A DNA stretch of 64,000 bases, taken from NCBI RefSeq assembly GCF_026343955.1, contig NZ_JAPKNI010000010.1, positions 1 to 64,000 of the forward strand, read 5' to 3'. Position numbers and translations under genes: made by a program. Shown here piece by piece: positions 8,438 through 17,330 of this stretch. A model generated the notes under the pieces. It made no database searches. It was not told the DNA's origin and saw nothing but the letters and a program-made list of their open reading frames with translations. Source of the stretch: Kaistia defluvii (GTDB lineage Bacteria; Pseudomonadota; Alphaproteobacteria; Rhizobiales; Kaistiaceae). The first letter of the stretch is position 1. Each line of letters opens with the position of its first letter.

Positions 8438-9967
8438 CTAGTCCGTGTCGTTGCCGCAGAGCGGCACCGGGGCGAGCGGCGCGATCGGCCGGTCGAGGCG
8501 GAACAGATGGTATTGCCGGCTCGAACTCGGGCCGCTCGCGACGGTCAGCCGGCCCTTGTCCTCGACCTCGCCGAAGAAGCGGGCGAGCCGCGCGGGGTCG
8601 GCGCAGCCGGCGACCAGCAGGGCCGGGCCGGTCGGCGCGTGGTCGAGGAGGCTGCGCGTCAGTTCGAACTGGTTGTCCGGTCCCGGATCGTCCGGCCACA
8701 CGGTGACGGCGATGGGATCGTTGCGAAGATCGTAGACGAGGGCGGCCGCGTCGGCGCGGCTGAGCGCCACCACCATGGTCGCGCCGGAGGCCTTCGCCTC
8801 GGCCCGCACGGCGTCGCCGAGCCGGCTCCAGCCCAGCACCTGCTTGTAGATGTCGCCATGCTTGAGCAGCGGCAGCGTCACCCGGTCGGCGACGGAATTG
8901 CCGATGAACAGCACCAGCTGCGCGACAATGCCGATGGCGAGCCCGGCCTGGACCAGTCGGAAGCGGCCGCTGCGGATCAGGAATGAGGTGCCGACAAGGG
9001 CGGTGGCGACGAGGCCGGAAGCGGCCCAGTTGGCGTTGGTGACCGTCAGGACGCTGGCGATCGTGACGACCAGGATCACCGGAAGCGCGAAGGCGAGCAG
9101 CATCCCGTCCTCGCCAGGCACGCCCCGGCGCCAGGCGGCGATCGCGGCGGCGAAGGCGCCGCCCATCAGGAACGGCCCGATGATGCCGAACTGCGCCGCG
9201 AGGAAGCCGATGGCGTTGCCGAGGCTGATCCGGAGCCCGTCGCCGGAGATGTTCTCATTGGTGTGGCGCAGCGTGACCAGGCCGTTGTTCAGGTTCCAGA
9301 CGATGTTGGGCGAAAGCAGAAGCAGCCCGATCGCCACCGCCAGCCAGAACCGGCCGGAGCGGATGACGGCGCGCGATGGCGGATCGATCAGGGCGGCGAT
9401 CAGCGCGCAGCCGAGAAAATAGGCCATGGCGTATTTCGCCAGCAGCCCGAGCCCGAGCCCCAGGCCCAGCAGCAGGCTCCAGCGATAGCCGCCGCCGGCG
9501 CGCAGCCGGACGAAGGCATAGAGCGACAGCGCCCAGAAGAACAGCAGCAGCACGTCCGTCGACAGGATCGCCGAGGAGAAGGCGACGCCCGGCGCCAGCG
9601 CGAAGCCGAGCGCGGCCCAGAAGCCGATGCGCGGGCCATAGAGCGCGCGGCCGGTCGCGTAGATCAGAAGCGAGGTGCCGAAATAGAACAGCGGCGATGG
9701 CGCCCGCACGCAGGCGATGCCGGTGCCGCAGATCCCGTCGACGGCGGCGATGGTCCAGCCGATCAGCGGCGGCTTGGAGAAATAGCCGAAGGCGAAATGC
9801 TGCGACCAGTCCCAGTATTGCGCCTCGTCGACCTGCAGGTCGGTGACGGAGAAGCGCAGGGCCAGCAGACGCAGGAGGGCGATGGCGACGAGCAGGGGAA
9901 CGAGCAGGCCAAGGCCTTCGCTGCCGGCGCGCCTCGCGGCCGCCGCTGTTTCCGTTCGGTTGGTCAC
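8438..9967 (-). CDS. Membrane glycosyltransferase, GT39/ArnT family
   Basis: This is a 509-residue polytopic protein with about ten to twelve hydrophobic segments. The first periplasmic loop carries [16 protein letters not shown], the Asp-Glu pair that is catalytic in PMT/ArnT-type enzymes. They use polyprenyl-phosphate sugars to modify lipid A, proteins or other envelope acceptors. The only sensible start is the GTG at 9967, six bases after the PAP2 gene ends. Co-transcription with a lipid-A-phosphatase-like PAP2 protein suggests envelope lipid remodelling. The donor and acceptor are not evident. Confidence 0.82.
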   Translation of the reverse strand: MTNRTETAAAARRAGSEGLGLLVPLLVAIALLRLLALRFSVTDLQVDEAQYWDWSQHFAFGYFSKPPLIGWTIAAVDGICGTGIACVRAPSPLFYFGTSLLIYATGRALYGPRIGFWAALGFALAPGVAFSSAILSTDVLLLFFWALSLYAFVRLRAGGGYRWSLLLGLGLGLGLLAKYAMAYFLGCALIAALIDPPSRAVIRSGRFWLAVAIGLLLLSPNIVWNLNNGLVTLRHTNENISGDGLRISLGNAIGFLAAQFGIIGPFLMGGAFAAAIAAWRRGVPGEDGMLLAFALPVILVVTIASVLTVTNANWAASGLVATALVGTSFLIRSGRFRLVQAGLAIGIVAQLVLFIGNSVADRVTLPLLKHGDIYKQVLGWSRLGDAVRAEAKASGATMVVALSRADAAALVYDLRNDPIAVTVWPDDPGPDNQFELTRSLLDHAPTGPALLVAGCADPARLARFFGEVEDKGRLTVASGPSSSRQYHLFRLDRPIAPLAPVPLCGNDTD

Positions 9968-9972
9968 GTCCG

Positions 9973-10824
9973 TCAAGCCCGCTCGCGATGATCCGTGGAT
10001 CTTCCCTTCGCAATACGCCCCAGGGCAGGCGCCGCCGCAAGAGCGATTCGCCGTAGCGCGCTTTCGGTCGCAGCATCGATGCGCGCACGGAACGGGCCTG
10101 CGACCAGGACACGATGCAGCCCGAGCATGACCACCAGCGTGATCGCCCATGCAATCAGCACGTCGGAAAGGAAATGGCCGCCAAAGGCGATGCGGTTCAG
10201 CGACAGGGCGAAGGCGAGCGCGCCGATGGTTCCGGCAAGCGCCGGCCGGTAGCGCGGCGGCGCCAGCATGGCGAGGCCGATGAGCCACATGGCCGAGGCC
10301 GCCTCGCCGGACACGAAGGAACAATTGGACAGGCAGGCGCCGCCGATCTTCCAGGCGGGTTCGAACGGCGCGGCGCCGCCGAACAGATCCACCTGGATCG
10401 GCCGCGGCCGGCCCCAGAAGCTCTTGAGCACGCCATTGACGATCAGGCCGGGCCCGAGCGCCAGCGTCGCGAACAGGAACCAGACATGGCTGGCGCGGAT
10501 CGGCATGGGGCGCAGCGGGCGCGCCAGCTTCGCGCCGAGGCTCGCGAGCAGGATGAGGCAGACCAGCACGACCAGATCCTTGCCGAGCAGGCGCAAGGTC
10601 ACGAGCCCGGGAAGCCGCGATGCGGGAAAGGCGCCATCGAGATGGAACAGCGCGGCGAAGCGGAGGTCGAGGCCGGGAAAGGCCATGAAGAGCAGCGAGA
10701 TCGCCGCGAGGCCGGCCAGCGCCAGAGAAAGCGGCCTCCCCGAAAGCGGGTTTGCGGACCGACGGGCGGGAGCCGCGCCGTAACTCCCTGCGCTATCGCG
10801 TGAAGCGATGTCCCGCTCTGCCAT
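9973..10824 (-). CDS. PAP2-superfamily membrane phosphatase (LpxE/LpxF-like)
   Basis: The 283-residue protein has about six membrane helices. It carries the three PAP2 signature segments: KSFWGRPRP, CSFVSGEAASA and NRIAFGGHFLSDV. The third holds the catalytic histidine. The second has SGE where generic PAP2 enzymes have SGH, a variant seen in lipid A phosphatase-like alphaproteobacterial proteins. The ATG at 10824 (MAERD) was preferred over one 42 codons upstream. Together with the downstream GT39 enzyme it probably dephosphorylates an undecaprenyl or lipid A substrate so that it can be modified. The substrate is inferred only from family and neighbourhood. Confidence 0.82.
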   Translation of the reverse strand: MAERDIASRDSAGSYGAAPARRSANPLSGRPLSLALAGLAAISLLFMAFPGLDLRFAALFHLDGAFPASRLPGLVTLRLLGKDLVVLVCLILLASLGAKLARPLRPMPIRASHVWFLFATLALGPGLIVNGVLKSFWGRPRPIQVDLFGGAAPFEPAWKIGGACLSNCSFVSGEAASAMWLIGLAMLAPPRYRPALAGTIGALAFALSLNRIAFGGHFLSDVLIAWAITLVVMLGLHRVLVAGPFRARIDAATESALRRIALAAAPALGRIAKGRSTDHRERA

Positions 10825-10962
10825 TCTCCGGCCCCCGCTGCCATCCGGAGGCGCCGCGAGGCGCCATGCAGCACATGCATAGAGCAGGGTGTGTGACAGG
10901 ATCAGGACAGTCGCGGCGGCGAAAGGGTCCGCGCGGCGCGCATTGGGCAACCCAGAATGAAA

Positions 10963-11001
10963 CCGGCGCCGCCGCGGTGTGGTGACCCGCGGCGGCGCCG
11001 G
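10963..11001 (-). terminator. Rho-independent terminator of bfr
   Basis: Perfect 15-base GC arms (10963-10977 and 10987-11001) with a 9-base loop are followed on the minus strand by tttcattct. It lies about 50 bases after the bacterioferritin stop codon. Confidence 0.75.
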
Positions 11002-11049
11002 AGAGCCCCGGGGAACCCCGAGACGGTGCGAAATCTGTGGCGCCCGCGC

Positions 11050-11535
11050 CTATTCGGCTTCGTTGCTGGGCGCAGCCTGGAGCTGGTAGTAGAATTCCTT
11101 GCCGAGATCGTTCAGCAGGCCGAGCTGGGTCTCGAGGAAGTCGATATGGCCTTCCTCGTCCTTCATCAGCTCTTCGAACAGGGCCATGGAGACGTAGTCG
11201 CCGGCGGCGTGGCAGACGTCGCGGCCTTCCTTGTAGTAGTTCCGCGCCGTGTATTCGCCGCGCAGATCCGCCTCGAGCACTTCCTTGACGTTCTGGCCGA
11301 TCTCGAGCGGGTCGAGCACCTGCAGGTTGGGGAAGCCGTCGAGGAAGATGATGCGCGCGATCAGCTTGTCGGCGTGGTGCATCTCCTCGATCGATTCCGC
11401 CCGCTCCTTCTTGGCGAGCTTGGTGTAGCCCCAATCCTCGGTGAGGCGATAATGCAGCCAGTACTGGTTGACCGCCGTCAGCTCGAGGCGAAGCGCGCGG
11501 TTGAGATACTCGATGACCTTGGCATCGCCCTTCAT
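11050..11535 (-). CDS. bfr: Bacterioferritin
   Basis: This haem-containing iron-storage protein forms 24-subunit shells that oxidise Fe2+ and store it as mineral. At 161 residues it carries every ferroxidase ligand at canonical numbering: Glu18, Glu51, His54, Glu94, Glu127 and His130. The haem-ligating Met52 lies within [12 protein letters not shown]. An AGAAGG ribosome site precedes the ATG at 11535. Its own promoter lies just after bfd, and an ICE-like Irr box covers the transcription start region, so repression at low iron is expected. The gene ends at a strong hairpin terminator. Its ferredoxin partner, bfd, is directly upstream. Confidence 0.97.
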   Translation of the reverse strand: MKGDAKVIEYLNRALRLELTAVNQYWLHYRLTEDWGYTKLAKKERAESIEEMHHADKLIARIIFLDGFPNLQVLDPLEIGQNVKEVLEADLRGEYTARNYYKEGRDVCHAAGDYVSMALFEELMKDEEGHIDFLETQLGLLNDLGKEFYYQLQAAPSNEAE

Positions 11536-11548
11536 GGCGGCATCCTTC

Positions 11549-11565
11549 TCTGGAATTGTTCTAAT
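11549..11565 (-). promoter_or_regulatory. ICE-like Irr operator of bfr
   Basis: Read on the minus strand, attagaacaattccaga agrees at 15 of 17 positions with the iron control element consensus as I recall it (TTTRGAAYNRTTCYAAA). It lies between the -10 box and the ribosome site of bfr, an ideal position for repression. The match was made by eye. Confidence 0.6.
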
Positions 11566-11568
11566 CCA

Positions 11569-11597
11569 AGAATAGGGTGCGCCTCGGCGATCGTCAA
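11569..11597 (-). promoter_or_regulatory. Sigma-70 promoter of bfr
   Basis: On the minus strand TTGACG (11597-11592) is separated by exactly 17 bases from TATTCT (11574-11569). The predicted start site falls inside the ICE-like box. The promoter sits in the bfd-bfr gap, so bfr can be transcribed independently of bfd. Confidence 0.65.
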
Positions 11598-11624
11598 ACG
11601 TCGATTCCGGGCTTGTGGAAGGAC

Positions 11625-11876
11625 TTAGCCGTAAACGGCGATGTCGTCGGATTCCTCGGAACTGCTGCCGAGCGGTTCCGGACAGGTGACGATGGCGCCC
11701 GATTCCGCCAGCAGCTTGCGCACCAGGATGAAGCAGACGGTGCACTGCGCCTTCATGCCGAGGGCGCGATAGACGCGGGCCGGGGTGAGCGGTCGGCCGG
11801 GGGTCTCGCGCGCCAGCCGTTCGGCGGCCTCGAGAATGCGGGCCTTGGTGAGGAAATTGCAGGAACAGACGATCAT
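11625..11876 (-). CDS. bfd: Bacterioferritin-associated ferredoxin
   Basis: This 83-residue [2Fe-2S] protein donates electrons to bacterioferritin to release stored iron. The cluster ligands are visible as MIVCSC at the N-terminus and QCTVCF at about residue 45, the Bfd arrangement C-x-C...C-x2-C. The middle contains a helix-rich region, and the C-terminal 20 residues are acidic and variable. It lies immediately upstream of bfr on the same strand with a 90-base gap that carries the bfr promoter. No ICE box was seen ahead of bfd itself. Confidence 0.92.
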   Translation of the reverse strand: MIVCSCNFLTKARILEAAERLARETPGRPLTPARVYRALGMKAQCTVCFILVRKLLAESGAIVTCPEPLGSSSEESDDIAVYG

Positions 11877-12146
11877 GGCGGGGGAGGTTGCCTCCGTGGG
11901 CTTCCGTTTTACCAGAGATAGGCCTTCACGTCCGCGCCCGCCAGCCGGTGGACCGGCGGAGAGAGGGTCATGCCCGCGCCAGGCGCGGGCCGCCGGGCCG
12001 CTTTCGATCGCTTCTTTGGCCGAAAACGGGGCGTTTCGATGACCGCATCGATCCTCCGCCCGCCGCTGTCCGGAAAGTGGGGTGTTGCCCCTCCGCTTCG
12101 TCCGCCATCCCGGCGGGCCGAAGCGGGAGAGTGTATTCGCCGGAAC

Positions 12147-12872
12147 CTAGCGGCTGACGACCGCGAGGAACAGGATCACGACGATCAGCGCCAGCAGGCC
12201 CCAGACATAGGGGCCGCCGAGGAAGCCGCGCGCCGCCGCGACCTCGACTTCTTCCTCGATCTCTTCCGCGACTTCGCCGAGATCGAGCGCTTCGTCGTCG
12301 ATCTTGTGCTCGATGCGGTCGGTCAGCTCGTCGGTCGCCGCCGCGTCGGCGGGCTCCAGATTGGCGGGCGCCGGCTTGACGGGCTCGGCATCGGGCGGGG
12401 TGGTCGGCGTGAGGGAGGCCATCGTCGGCTCGTCTCCAGAAAGGCGGTTGGCAATAGCGCCGACAAAAGCATCGGCTATCTTCTTGGTTGTGCTGTCTAT
12501 CAGTCTTGTGCCCAGTTGCGCCAGCTTGCCGCCGACGTCGCCGCTCGCATCATAGGTCAGGATCGTCGCATCGCCATCCCCGGCGAGCTCGAGATCGGCC
12601 CGGCCGGTGGCAAAGCCGGCGACGCCGCCCTTTGCCTCGCCGCGGATCGTGCAGCGCTCAGGCGGCTGCACATGGGCAAAAGCCAGGCGGACGACGAAAT
12701 GCGCCTGGATCGGCCCGACTTTGGCGGCGATCGTGGCGCTGATCGCATCCTTCGCCGGCCGCGACAGCGTCTCGCAGCCGGGAATGCAGGCCCGCAGCAC
12801 CTCCGGATCGCTCAGGGCCCGCCAGACTGCGTCACGACGGGCGGGGATGCGGTATTCGCCCGTCATCTCCAT
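12147..12872 (-). CDS. CoxG-like SRPBCC protein with C-terminal membrane anchor
   Basis: The 241-residue protein begins MEMTGEYRIPARRDAVWRAL, the typical start of the CoxG/SRPBCC fold. It continues through IPGCETLSR and FAHVQPPERCTIRGE to about residue 145. An acidic, proline-rich linker follows. The last 25 residues (GLLALIVVILFLAVV) form a single membrane helix. CoxG proteins are linked to carbon monoxide dehydrogenase maturation and membrane attachment. No cox structural gene is in the window, so this is a stand-alone homologue of uncertain role. Its start faces the divergent methyltransferase gene at 13051. Confidence 0.75.
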   Translation of the reverse strand: MEMTGEYRIPARRDAVWRALSDPEVLRACIPGCETLSRPAKDAISATIAAKVGPIQAHFVVRLAFAHVQPPERCTIRGEAKGGVAGFATGRADLELAGDGDATILTYDASGDVGGKLAQLGTRLIDSTTKKIADAFVGAIANRLSGDEPTMASLTPTTPPDAEPVKPAPANLEPADAAATDELTDRIEHKIDDEALDLGEVAEEIEEEVEVAAARGFLGGPYVWGLLALIVVILFLAVVSR

Positions 12873-13050
12873 GGCTGTCGTCCTCGTCAGCCGGCGCCGG
12901 GCCAATTCGCCTGTCGCCGTCTTCCGCGCGAGGGCGCGGGTCGGTCTCCTCCATTTTATCTTGCATGGAGCCCCGGAGTCGGCAAGACGGGCGGCGCCTT
13001 CGTTGCCGGCATCGATTGGCTTTCGGCGCGGCGAACGCTATGAACCGACC

Positions 13051-14031
13051 ATGACGACCGCTTCCGAGATTTCCCCCGCCGCCGGCGCTCCCCAGACACC
13101 GGCCTCCCGCTGGCCGGTGATGCTGACGACAGAGGGCTGGCCCGATTATGCGCTGATCGATTCCGGCCACGGCCGGAAGCTCGAGCGCTATGGTCCCTAT
13201 CGCATCGTGCGCCCCGAGGCGCAGGCGCTGTGGACGCCGCGCCTCTCCGCCGAGGAATGGGATCGCGCCGACGCGATCTTCACCGGCGCCAAGGACGAGG
13301 ATTCGGACGGCCGCTGGAAATACAGGAAGCCGCTCGGCGAGACCTGGCCGATGGCCTGGCCATTGCCGCGCGCGGTCGGCGAGGGCGAGGTGCGCTTTCT
13401 GGGCCGCTTCACCGCCTTCCGCCATGTCGGCTTCTTCCCCGAGCAGGAAATGCACTGGGCCTGGTTCGGCCGGAAGATCCGCGACGCGAAATATGCCGAT
13501 CCGAAGCGCCAGCCCAAGGTGCTGAACCTCTTCGGCTACACCGGCATCGCCTCCTTCGTCGCGGCGATGGCCGGCGCGCAGGTGACGCATGTCGACGCCT
13601 CGAAGAAGGCGATCGGCTGGGCTCGCGACAACCAGACCATGTCGGGCATCGCCGATCTGCCGGTGCGCTGGATCGTCGACGACGCGATGAAGTTCGTGCA
13701 GCGCGAGGTTCGCCGCGGCTCGAAATATGACGGCATCATCCTCGACCCGCCGAAGTTCGGCCGTGGCCCGAATGGCGAGGTCTGGGACATCTTCGAGCGC
13801 CTGCCCGAGATGATGGCGCTCTGTCGGCAGCTGCTCGCCGACGACGCGCTGTTCCTCTGCCTTTCCGCCTATTCGATCCGCGCTTCCTTCATGGCGATCC
13901 ACGAGACCTCGGCCGAGGCGCTTTCCGGCCTGCCGGGCACGCTCGAATCCGGCGAATTGCTGATCCGCGAGGAAGGCGAAGGCCGTTTCCTTTCCACGTC
14001 GCTCTTTTCCCGGTGGTCCCGCGATGGCTGA
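13051..14031 (+). CDS. Class I SAM-dependent methyltransferase (RlmI/RlmK-like)
   Basis: The 326-residue protein has an SAM-binding motif VLNLFGYTGIASFVAAMAGA at about residue 155. HVDASKKAIGWARDN follows, and the catalytic loop IILDPPKFGRGPNG has the DPPK signature typical of RNA base methyltransferases of the RlmI group. The N-terminal PUA-like domain is replaced by an alphaproteobacterial region (about 1-100). Its likely target is rRNA, but the exact nucleotide is unknown. The stop overlaps the next gene by 8 bases, so the two methyltransferases are probably translated together. Confidence 0.82.
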   Translation: MTTASEISPAAGAPQTPASRWPVMLTTEGWPDYALIDSGHGRKLERYGPYRIVRPEAQALWTPRLSAEEWDRADAIFTGAKDEDSDGRWKYRKPLGETWPMAWPLPRAVGEGEVRFLGRFTAFRHVGFFPEQEMHWAWFGRKIRDAKYADPKRQPKVLNLFGYTGIASFVAAMAGAQVTHVDASKKAIGWARDNQTMSGIADLPVRWIVDDAMKFVQREVRRGSKYDGIILDPPKFGRGPNGEVWDIFERLPEMMALCRQLLADDALFLCLSAYSIRASFMAIHETSAEALSGLPGTLESGELLIREEGEGRFLSTSLFSRWSRDG

Positions 14032-14860
14032 TCCTTCCCCGATTGCCGCGCCCGGCGCGGTCAAGACCATCACCAGCTTGACCAATCCGACGATCAAGGA
14101 CATTCGCGGCCTCGCTTTGCCGAAGAACCGCAAGGAAAGCGGCCTGTTCGTCACCGAGGGCATGAAGCTGGTCGCCGACGCGGTCGAGGAAGACTGGCCG
14201 ATCAAGATTCTTGTCTATGGCGCGAAGGTCGCGGACCACCCGGTGGTCAAGCGCGTCGCGACGACGGCGCATGCGCGCGGCGGCGACGTTCTGGAAGTCT
14301 CGGAGGCCGTGCTTTCCAAGATCACGCGCCGCGACAATCCGCAGATGGTCGTCGGCGTGTTCGAGCAGAAGCTGACGCCGAAGAGCGAGATCCAGCCCGG
14401 CCCCGCCGGCGTCTGGGTGGCGCTGGAAGGCATCAAGGACCCCGGCAATCTCGGCACCATCATCCGCACGGCCGATGCCGTAGGCGCCGAGGGCGTGATC
14501 CTGGTCGGCGACACGGTCGATCCGTTCGGCGTCGAGGCGGTGCGCGCCACCATGGGCTCGATCTTCCACATGAAGCTCGCCCGCATGAGCGTCGACGAGT
14601 TCAAGGCCTGGCGGAAAAGCTGGCCCGGCATCGTCGTCGGCACGCATCTTTCCGGCAAGTCGGATTATCGCACGATCGATTACGACCGGCCGGTGATGCT
14701 GTTCATGGGCAACGAGCAATCCGGCCTGCCGGACGATCTCGCGGCGACCTGCGACCATCTGGTCAAGATCCCGCAGGCGGGCCGTGCGGATTCGCTGAAC
14801 CTGGCGATTGCCACCGGCGTGATGCTCTACGAGATCCGCCGCGACAAGCTGAAGCTCTAG
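14024..14860 (+). CDS. TrmH/SpoU-family RNA 2'-O-methyltransferase
   Basis: The 278-residue protein has an N-terminal substrate-binding domain (TNPTIKDIRGLALPKNRKES) and a C-terminal SPOUT knot. The latter carries GIKDPGNLGTIIRTADAVGA, MLFMGNEQSGLP and IPQAGRADSLNLAIATGVML, the three SpoU motifs. Enzymes of this family methylate ribose 2'-OH groups in rRNA or tRNA; the site is not predictable here. It overlaps the preceding methyltransferase and is followed after two bases by lspA, giving a tight three-gene operon. Confidence 0.9.
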   Translation: MADPSPIAAPGAVKTITSLTNPTIKDIRGLALPKNRKESGLFVTEGMKLVADAVEEDWPIKILVYGAKVADHPVVKRVATTAHARGGDVLEVSEAVLSKITRRDNPQMVVGVFEQKLTPKSEIQPGPAGVWVALEGIKDPGNLGTIIRTADAVGAEGVILVGDTVDPFGVEAVRATMGSIFHMKLARMSVDEFKAWRKSWPGIVVGTHLSGKSDYRTIDYDRPVMLFMGNEQSGLPDDLAATCDHLVKIPQAGRADSLNLAIATGVMLYEIRRDKLKL

Positions 14861-14862
14861 GC

Positions 14863-15390
14863 ATGGGTGCGATGACGCCAGAGACGGACACCCAGGCCGC
14901 CCCGGGAGCCGCCCGCATTCCCGGCCCGTTCTCGGCGCTGGGTCTTTCGATCATGGCGCTGACCATCCTCGTCGACCAGCTCTCCAAGTGGATCGCCGAC
15001 GCCTATCTGGTCTACCAGCAGGGCATCGCGGTGCTGCCGGTCCTGGCGCTCTACCGCATCAACAATACCGGCATCGCCTTCTCGCTCGGGAACAGCGCCG
15101 ACAGCCTGGTCCTGATCGTGCTGACCGCGATCGTGACCGGCGTGGTGTTCTGGGTCTGGCGCGGCTCGACCGAGGGCGGCCGCACCGCCGCCACCGGCTT
15201 CGCGCTGATCGCCGGCGGCGCGATCGGCAATCTGATCGACCGCATCTGGCACGGCCACGTCATCGATTTCCTGTATCTGCACTGGAACGAGCGCGGCTTC
15301 TTCGTCTTCAACCTCGCCGACGTGGCCCTGACCCTCGGCCCGATCCTGCTCGCCTGGGTCTATCTGCTGCAGCCGGGCAAGAAGGGCTGA
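14863..15390 (+). CDS. lspA: Lipoprotein signal peptidase (signal peptidase II)
   Basis: This inner-membrane aspartyl protease removes signal peptides from diacylglyceryl-modified prolipoproteins. The 175-residue protein has four membrane helices. Conserved blocks are LVDQLSKW near residue 40, NTGIAFSLG, GAIGNLIDR, HVIDF (first catalytic Asp region) and FNLADVALTLG (second catalytic Asp). The N-terminus is about 20 residues longer than in E. coli. A start at the internal ATG (MTPETD, three codons later) is also possible. It ends the methyltransferase operon and is convergent with the next gene at a 6-base gap. Confidence 0.95.
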   Translation: MGAMTPETDTQAAPGAARIPGPFSALGLSIMALTILVDQLSKWIADAYLVYQQGIAVLPVLALYRINNTGIAFSLGNSADSLVLIVLTAIVTGVVFWVWRGSTEGGRTAATGFALIAGGAIGNLIDRIWHGHVIDFLYLHWNERGFFVFNLADVALTLGPILLAWVYLLQPGKKG

Positions 15391-15396
15391 GGAGTC

Positions 15397-15843
15397 CTAG
15401 CGTCCGAATGCCTCGATCGCGGCCCCTTGGCACGCACTGGCGGCTCCGACGAAAAGCAGCTCGCCGATTGAAGCGCTCTTCTTACCCAATTCTCGGCGCA
15501 GCTCCCCATTGGCCGGCTCGGATGCATTGAGCGGCTTCGTTGATTGGGCGTAGAGGTCTCGTGCCATGCCACGCGTGCAGGATACGACACGAGCGGCGAT
15601 GGGCTCGGCTCCGCAAGCGGCACCGGCCGCATTCAGTGGAACTCTGCTCCAAGCTGCTGTCCTCTTCTTCAGATAGGCCATCGAAGCTGCGCGCTGGTCC
15701 TTGTTCAGGCCGGTATTGCCCAACCAGGATGACAAGGCGTTTGTCTCCTTGCGCAGATCAAGCTTTGGGCAACTTGGCGCGGCGCCAGCTAAGTTAAAGG
15801 CGAGCAAAGAAAGGGCCGAGGCGACGAAGAGCCGTCTGATCAT
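15397..15843 (-). CDS. Secreted hypothetical protein, four cysteines
   Basis: No family was recognised. The 148-residue product has a signal peptide (IRRLFVASALSLLAFNLAGA followed by APSC). The mature part has four cysteines, suggesting two disulphides, and contains DLRKETNALSSWLG and LNKDQRAASMAYLKKRT. This pattern resembles small periplasmic proteins that follow a DUF1311-like lysozyme-inhibitor fold, but the match is too weak to name. The coding region and its flanks are visibly AT-richer than the genes on either side, which suggests recent acquisition. It is convergent with lspA. Confidence 0.65.
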   Translation of the reverse strand: MIRRLFVASALSLLAFNLAGAAPSCPKLDLRKETNALSSWLGNTGLNKDQRAASMAYLKKRTAAWSRVPLNAAGAACGAEPIAARVVSCTRGMARDLYAQSTKPLNASEPANGELRRELGKKSASIGELLFVGAASACQGAAIEAFGR

Positions 15844-15917
15844 TCGTATATCCAGTTCGCAGTAAATCTACATTCAGTGTCCAGGCTGACGCGCGGATCT
15901 CGTGTCGAATTTGGCCC

Positions 15918-17141
15918 CTAAAACACCGTCCCGTCGCTCTCGATCATCAGCGGCGGGCCGCCATCGGCGCGCTTTGCCCTGGCAATCCGGCGCCCGGCCG
16001 CCCAGGTGCCGCCCTCCAGAACCTTGGCGAGCGGCAGCGTCTCGGCATCGCTTCCGAGCGTCTCGCGGATCAGCGCCGCCGTGCGGTCGAGCAGCGCGAC
16101 CGTCAGCGCCCGCCATTCGACGATGAACTCGTCCTCGGCCTTCCAGCGCCGCGAGAACGCGGCGGGGTCCCTCGGCACCAGCACGCCGAGATCGAGGAAC
16201 AGCCCGCCATTGCGGTATTCCGGCAGCCCGGTCAGCCCGTCGAGGTCGACGACCTCGACTCCGGTCCAGAGCAGCGGCTCGATCAGCGAATAGGTCAGCC
16301 ACTGCGACAGCTTGTGGAACGGCATCAGGCCCGAGGTCGCGTCGTCGGTGACGAGCTTGCGATGCTCCCAGGTGTCGCCGAGCGCGACGCCCTCGCGCAG
16401 CAGCCGGCTCGGCCAGATCGGCCCGAAGGCCTCCAGCACCAGCTCCAGGATTGTCGGCGCCGAGACCCGGCCGTCCTCGTCGGCGGTGGCGAGCACCGCG
16501 TCGAACAGCCCGCCCGGCCGTGCCTCGTCGGAGCCGAACAGATCGGCGCGGTCGGCGACGACCCGGCCCAGCGCGTTCAGCAGCTTCGCGCGGCCCTCGA
16601 GCCCGACCATCGGGTTTTCGGGCGAAACCTGGAAACCCTCGGCGAGATCGGACGCTTCCAGCACGGCGAGCGCCGCCGCGTCGGCGCGCAGCGGATCGGC
16701 CGGGTCCTGCGAGAACAGGCCGGAGGCGAACATGGCGAAGCTCGCCACGCCCAGCCCCTCCGAGCGGGAGAAGGTCTCGCCGGTCATCGCCTCGTGATAG
16801 CGCCAGTCGGGTCCGGCCCCGGCGTCGAGCAGCACGGAAACGATGGCGAGGTCATAGGCGGCGCGGCCGAAGACGAAGGGATCGGTGATGCCGGCGGCAT
16901 CCACCAGGCCGCCGAAGCGGTCGATCTGGCCGGCTTCGAAGTGGCGCCAGCGCGCATGGAAGGGGATGTCGCGGTCGCCGTAGTTTTCCCGCATCGTCTC
17001 GATGACGTAGTCGGCCACCGCCGGCAGGCGGTCGAGATCGACGGTGAAATGGTCGAGCTCGCCGGCGATGCCGAGGTCGAGCAGCCGGTTGGCGCGCTCG
17101 CGTACGGCGCTGGCGGAGAGGAGAGAAGGGATCGATGCCAA
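15918..17141 (-). CDS. DUF1688 protein, Urc4/Urg3-like uracil catabolism protein
   Basis: The 407-residue protein matches the DUF1688 family from its N-terminus (LLSASAVRERANRLLDLG) through HARWRHFEAG, VSVLLDAGAGPDWRYHE and GLPEYRNGGLFLDLG. Fungal members are Urc4p/Urg3, required for growth on uracil as nitrogen source in the URC pathway. The gene immediately upstream on the same strand encodes a Urc1-type GTP-cyclohydrolase-II homologue, the other conserved URC component. This neighbourhood makes the assignment strong. The chemical step performed by Urc4 is not established, and no uracil phosphoribosyltransferase (Urc6) is visible in this window. Confidence 0.85.
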   Translation of the reverse strand: MASIPSLLSASAVRERANRLLDLGIAGELDHFTVDLDRLPAVADYVIETMRENYGDRDIPFHARWRHFEAGQIDRFGGLVDAAGITDPFVFGRAAYDLAIVSVLLDAGAGPDWRYHEAMTGETFSRSEGLGVASFAMFASGLFSQDPADPLRADAAALAVLEASDLAEGFQVSPENPMVGLEGRAKLLNALGRVVADRADLFGSDEARPGGLFDAVLATADEDGRVSAPTILELVLEAFGPIWPSRLLREGVALGDTWEHRKLVTDDATSGLMPFHKLSQWLTYSLIEPLLWTGVEVVDLDGLTGLPEYRNGGLFLDLGVLVPRDPAAFSRRWKAEDEFIVEWRALTVALLDRTAALIRETLGSDAETLPLAKVLEGGTWAAGRRIARAKRADGGPPLMIESDGTVF

Positions 17142-17178
17142 GGGACGCTCCGTCAGGTCGATGAGTGGCTGTTTTCAC

Positions 17179-17330
17179 CTCTCCCGGGGGGGAGGTCGAC
17201 GGCGGAGCCGGCGGGTGAGGGTTTACGGCGTTTCCGGAGAGGACGTAAACCCTCGCCGGACGTTTGGGCCGATCTCTCCCTTGCGACGCGAGGGGGAAGG
17301 ACGCCTTCCTCCCGAACGCCGGCAACCGGC
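17179..17330. repeat. Intergenic palindromic repeat region between the two URC genes
   Basis: This 150-base spacer holds GC-rich inverted repeats. One pairs gggtttacg near 17219 with cgtaaaccc near 17244. Another is the cctctcccgggggggagg type. Similar ccctc/gaggg palindromes occur near 6420 and 29264-29510, so these look like dispersed repeats rather than gene-specific signals. They may attenuate transcription from the upstream gene into the DUF1688 gene. Confidence 0.45.

Noticed and set aside
13021-13052. Upstream ATG at 13040 as the methyltransferase start
   Set aside because: It runs into a stop after four codons. The ATG at 13051 is in the correct frame.
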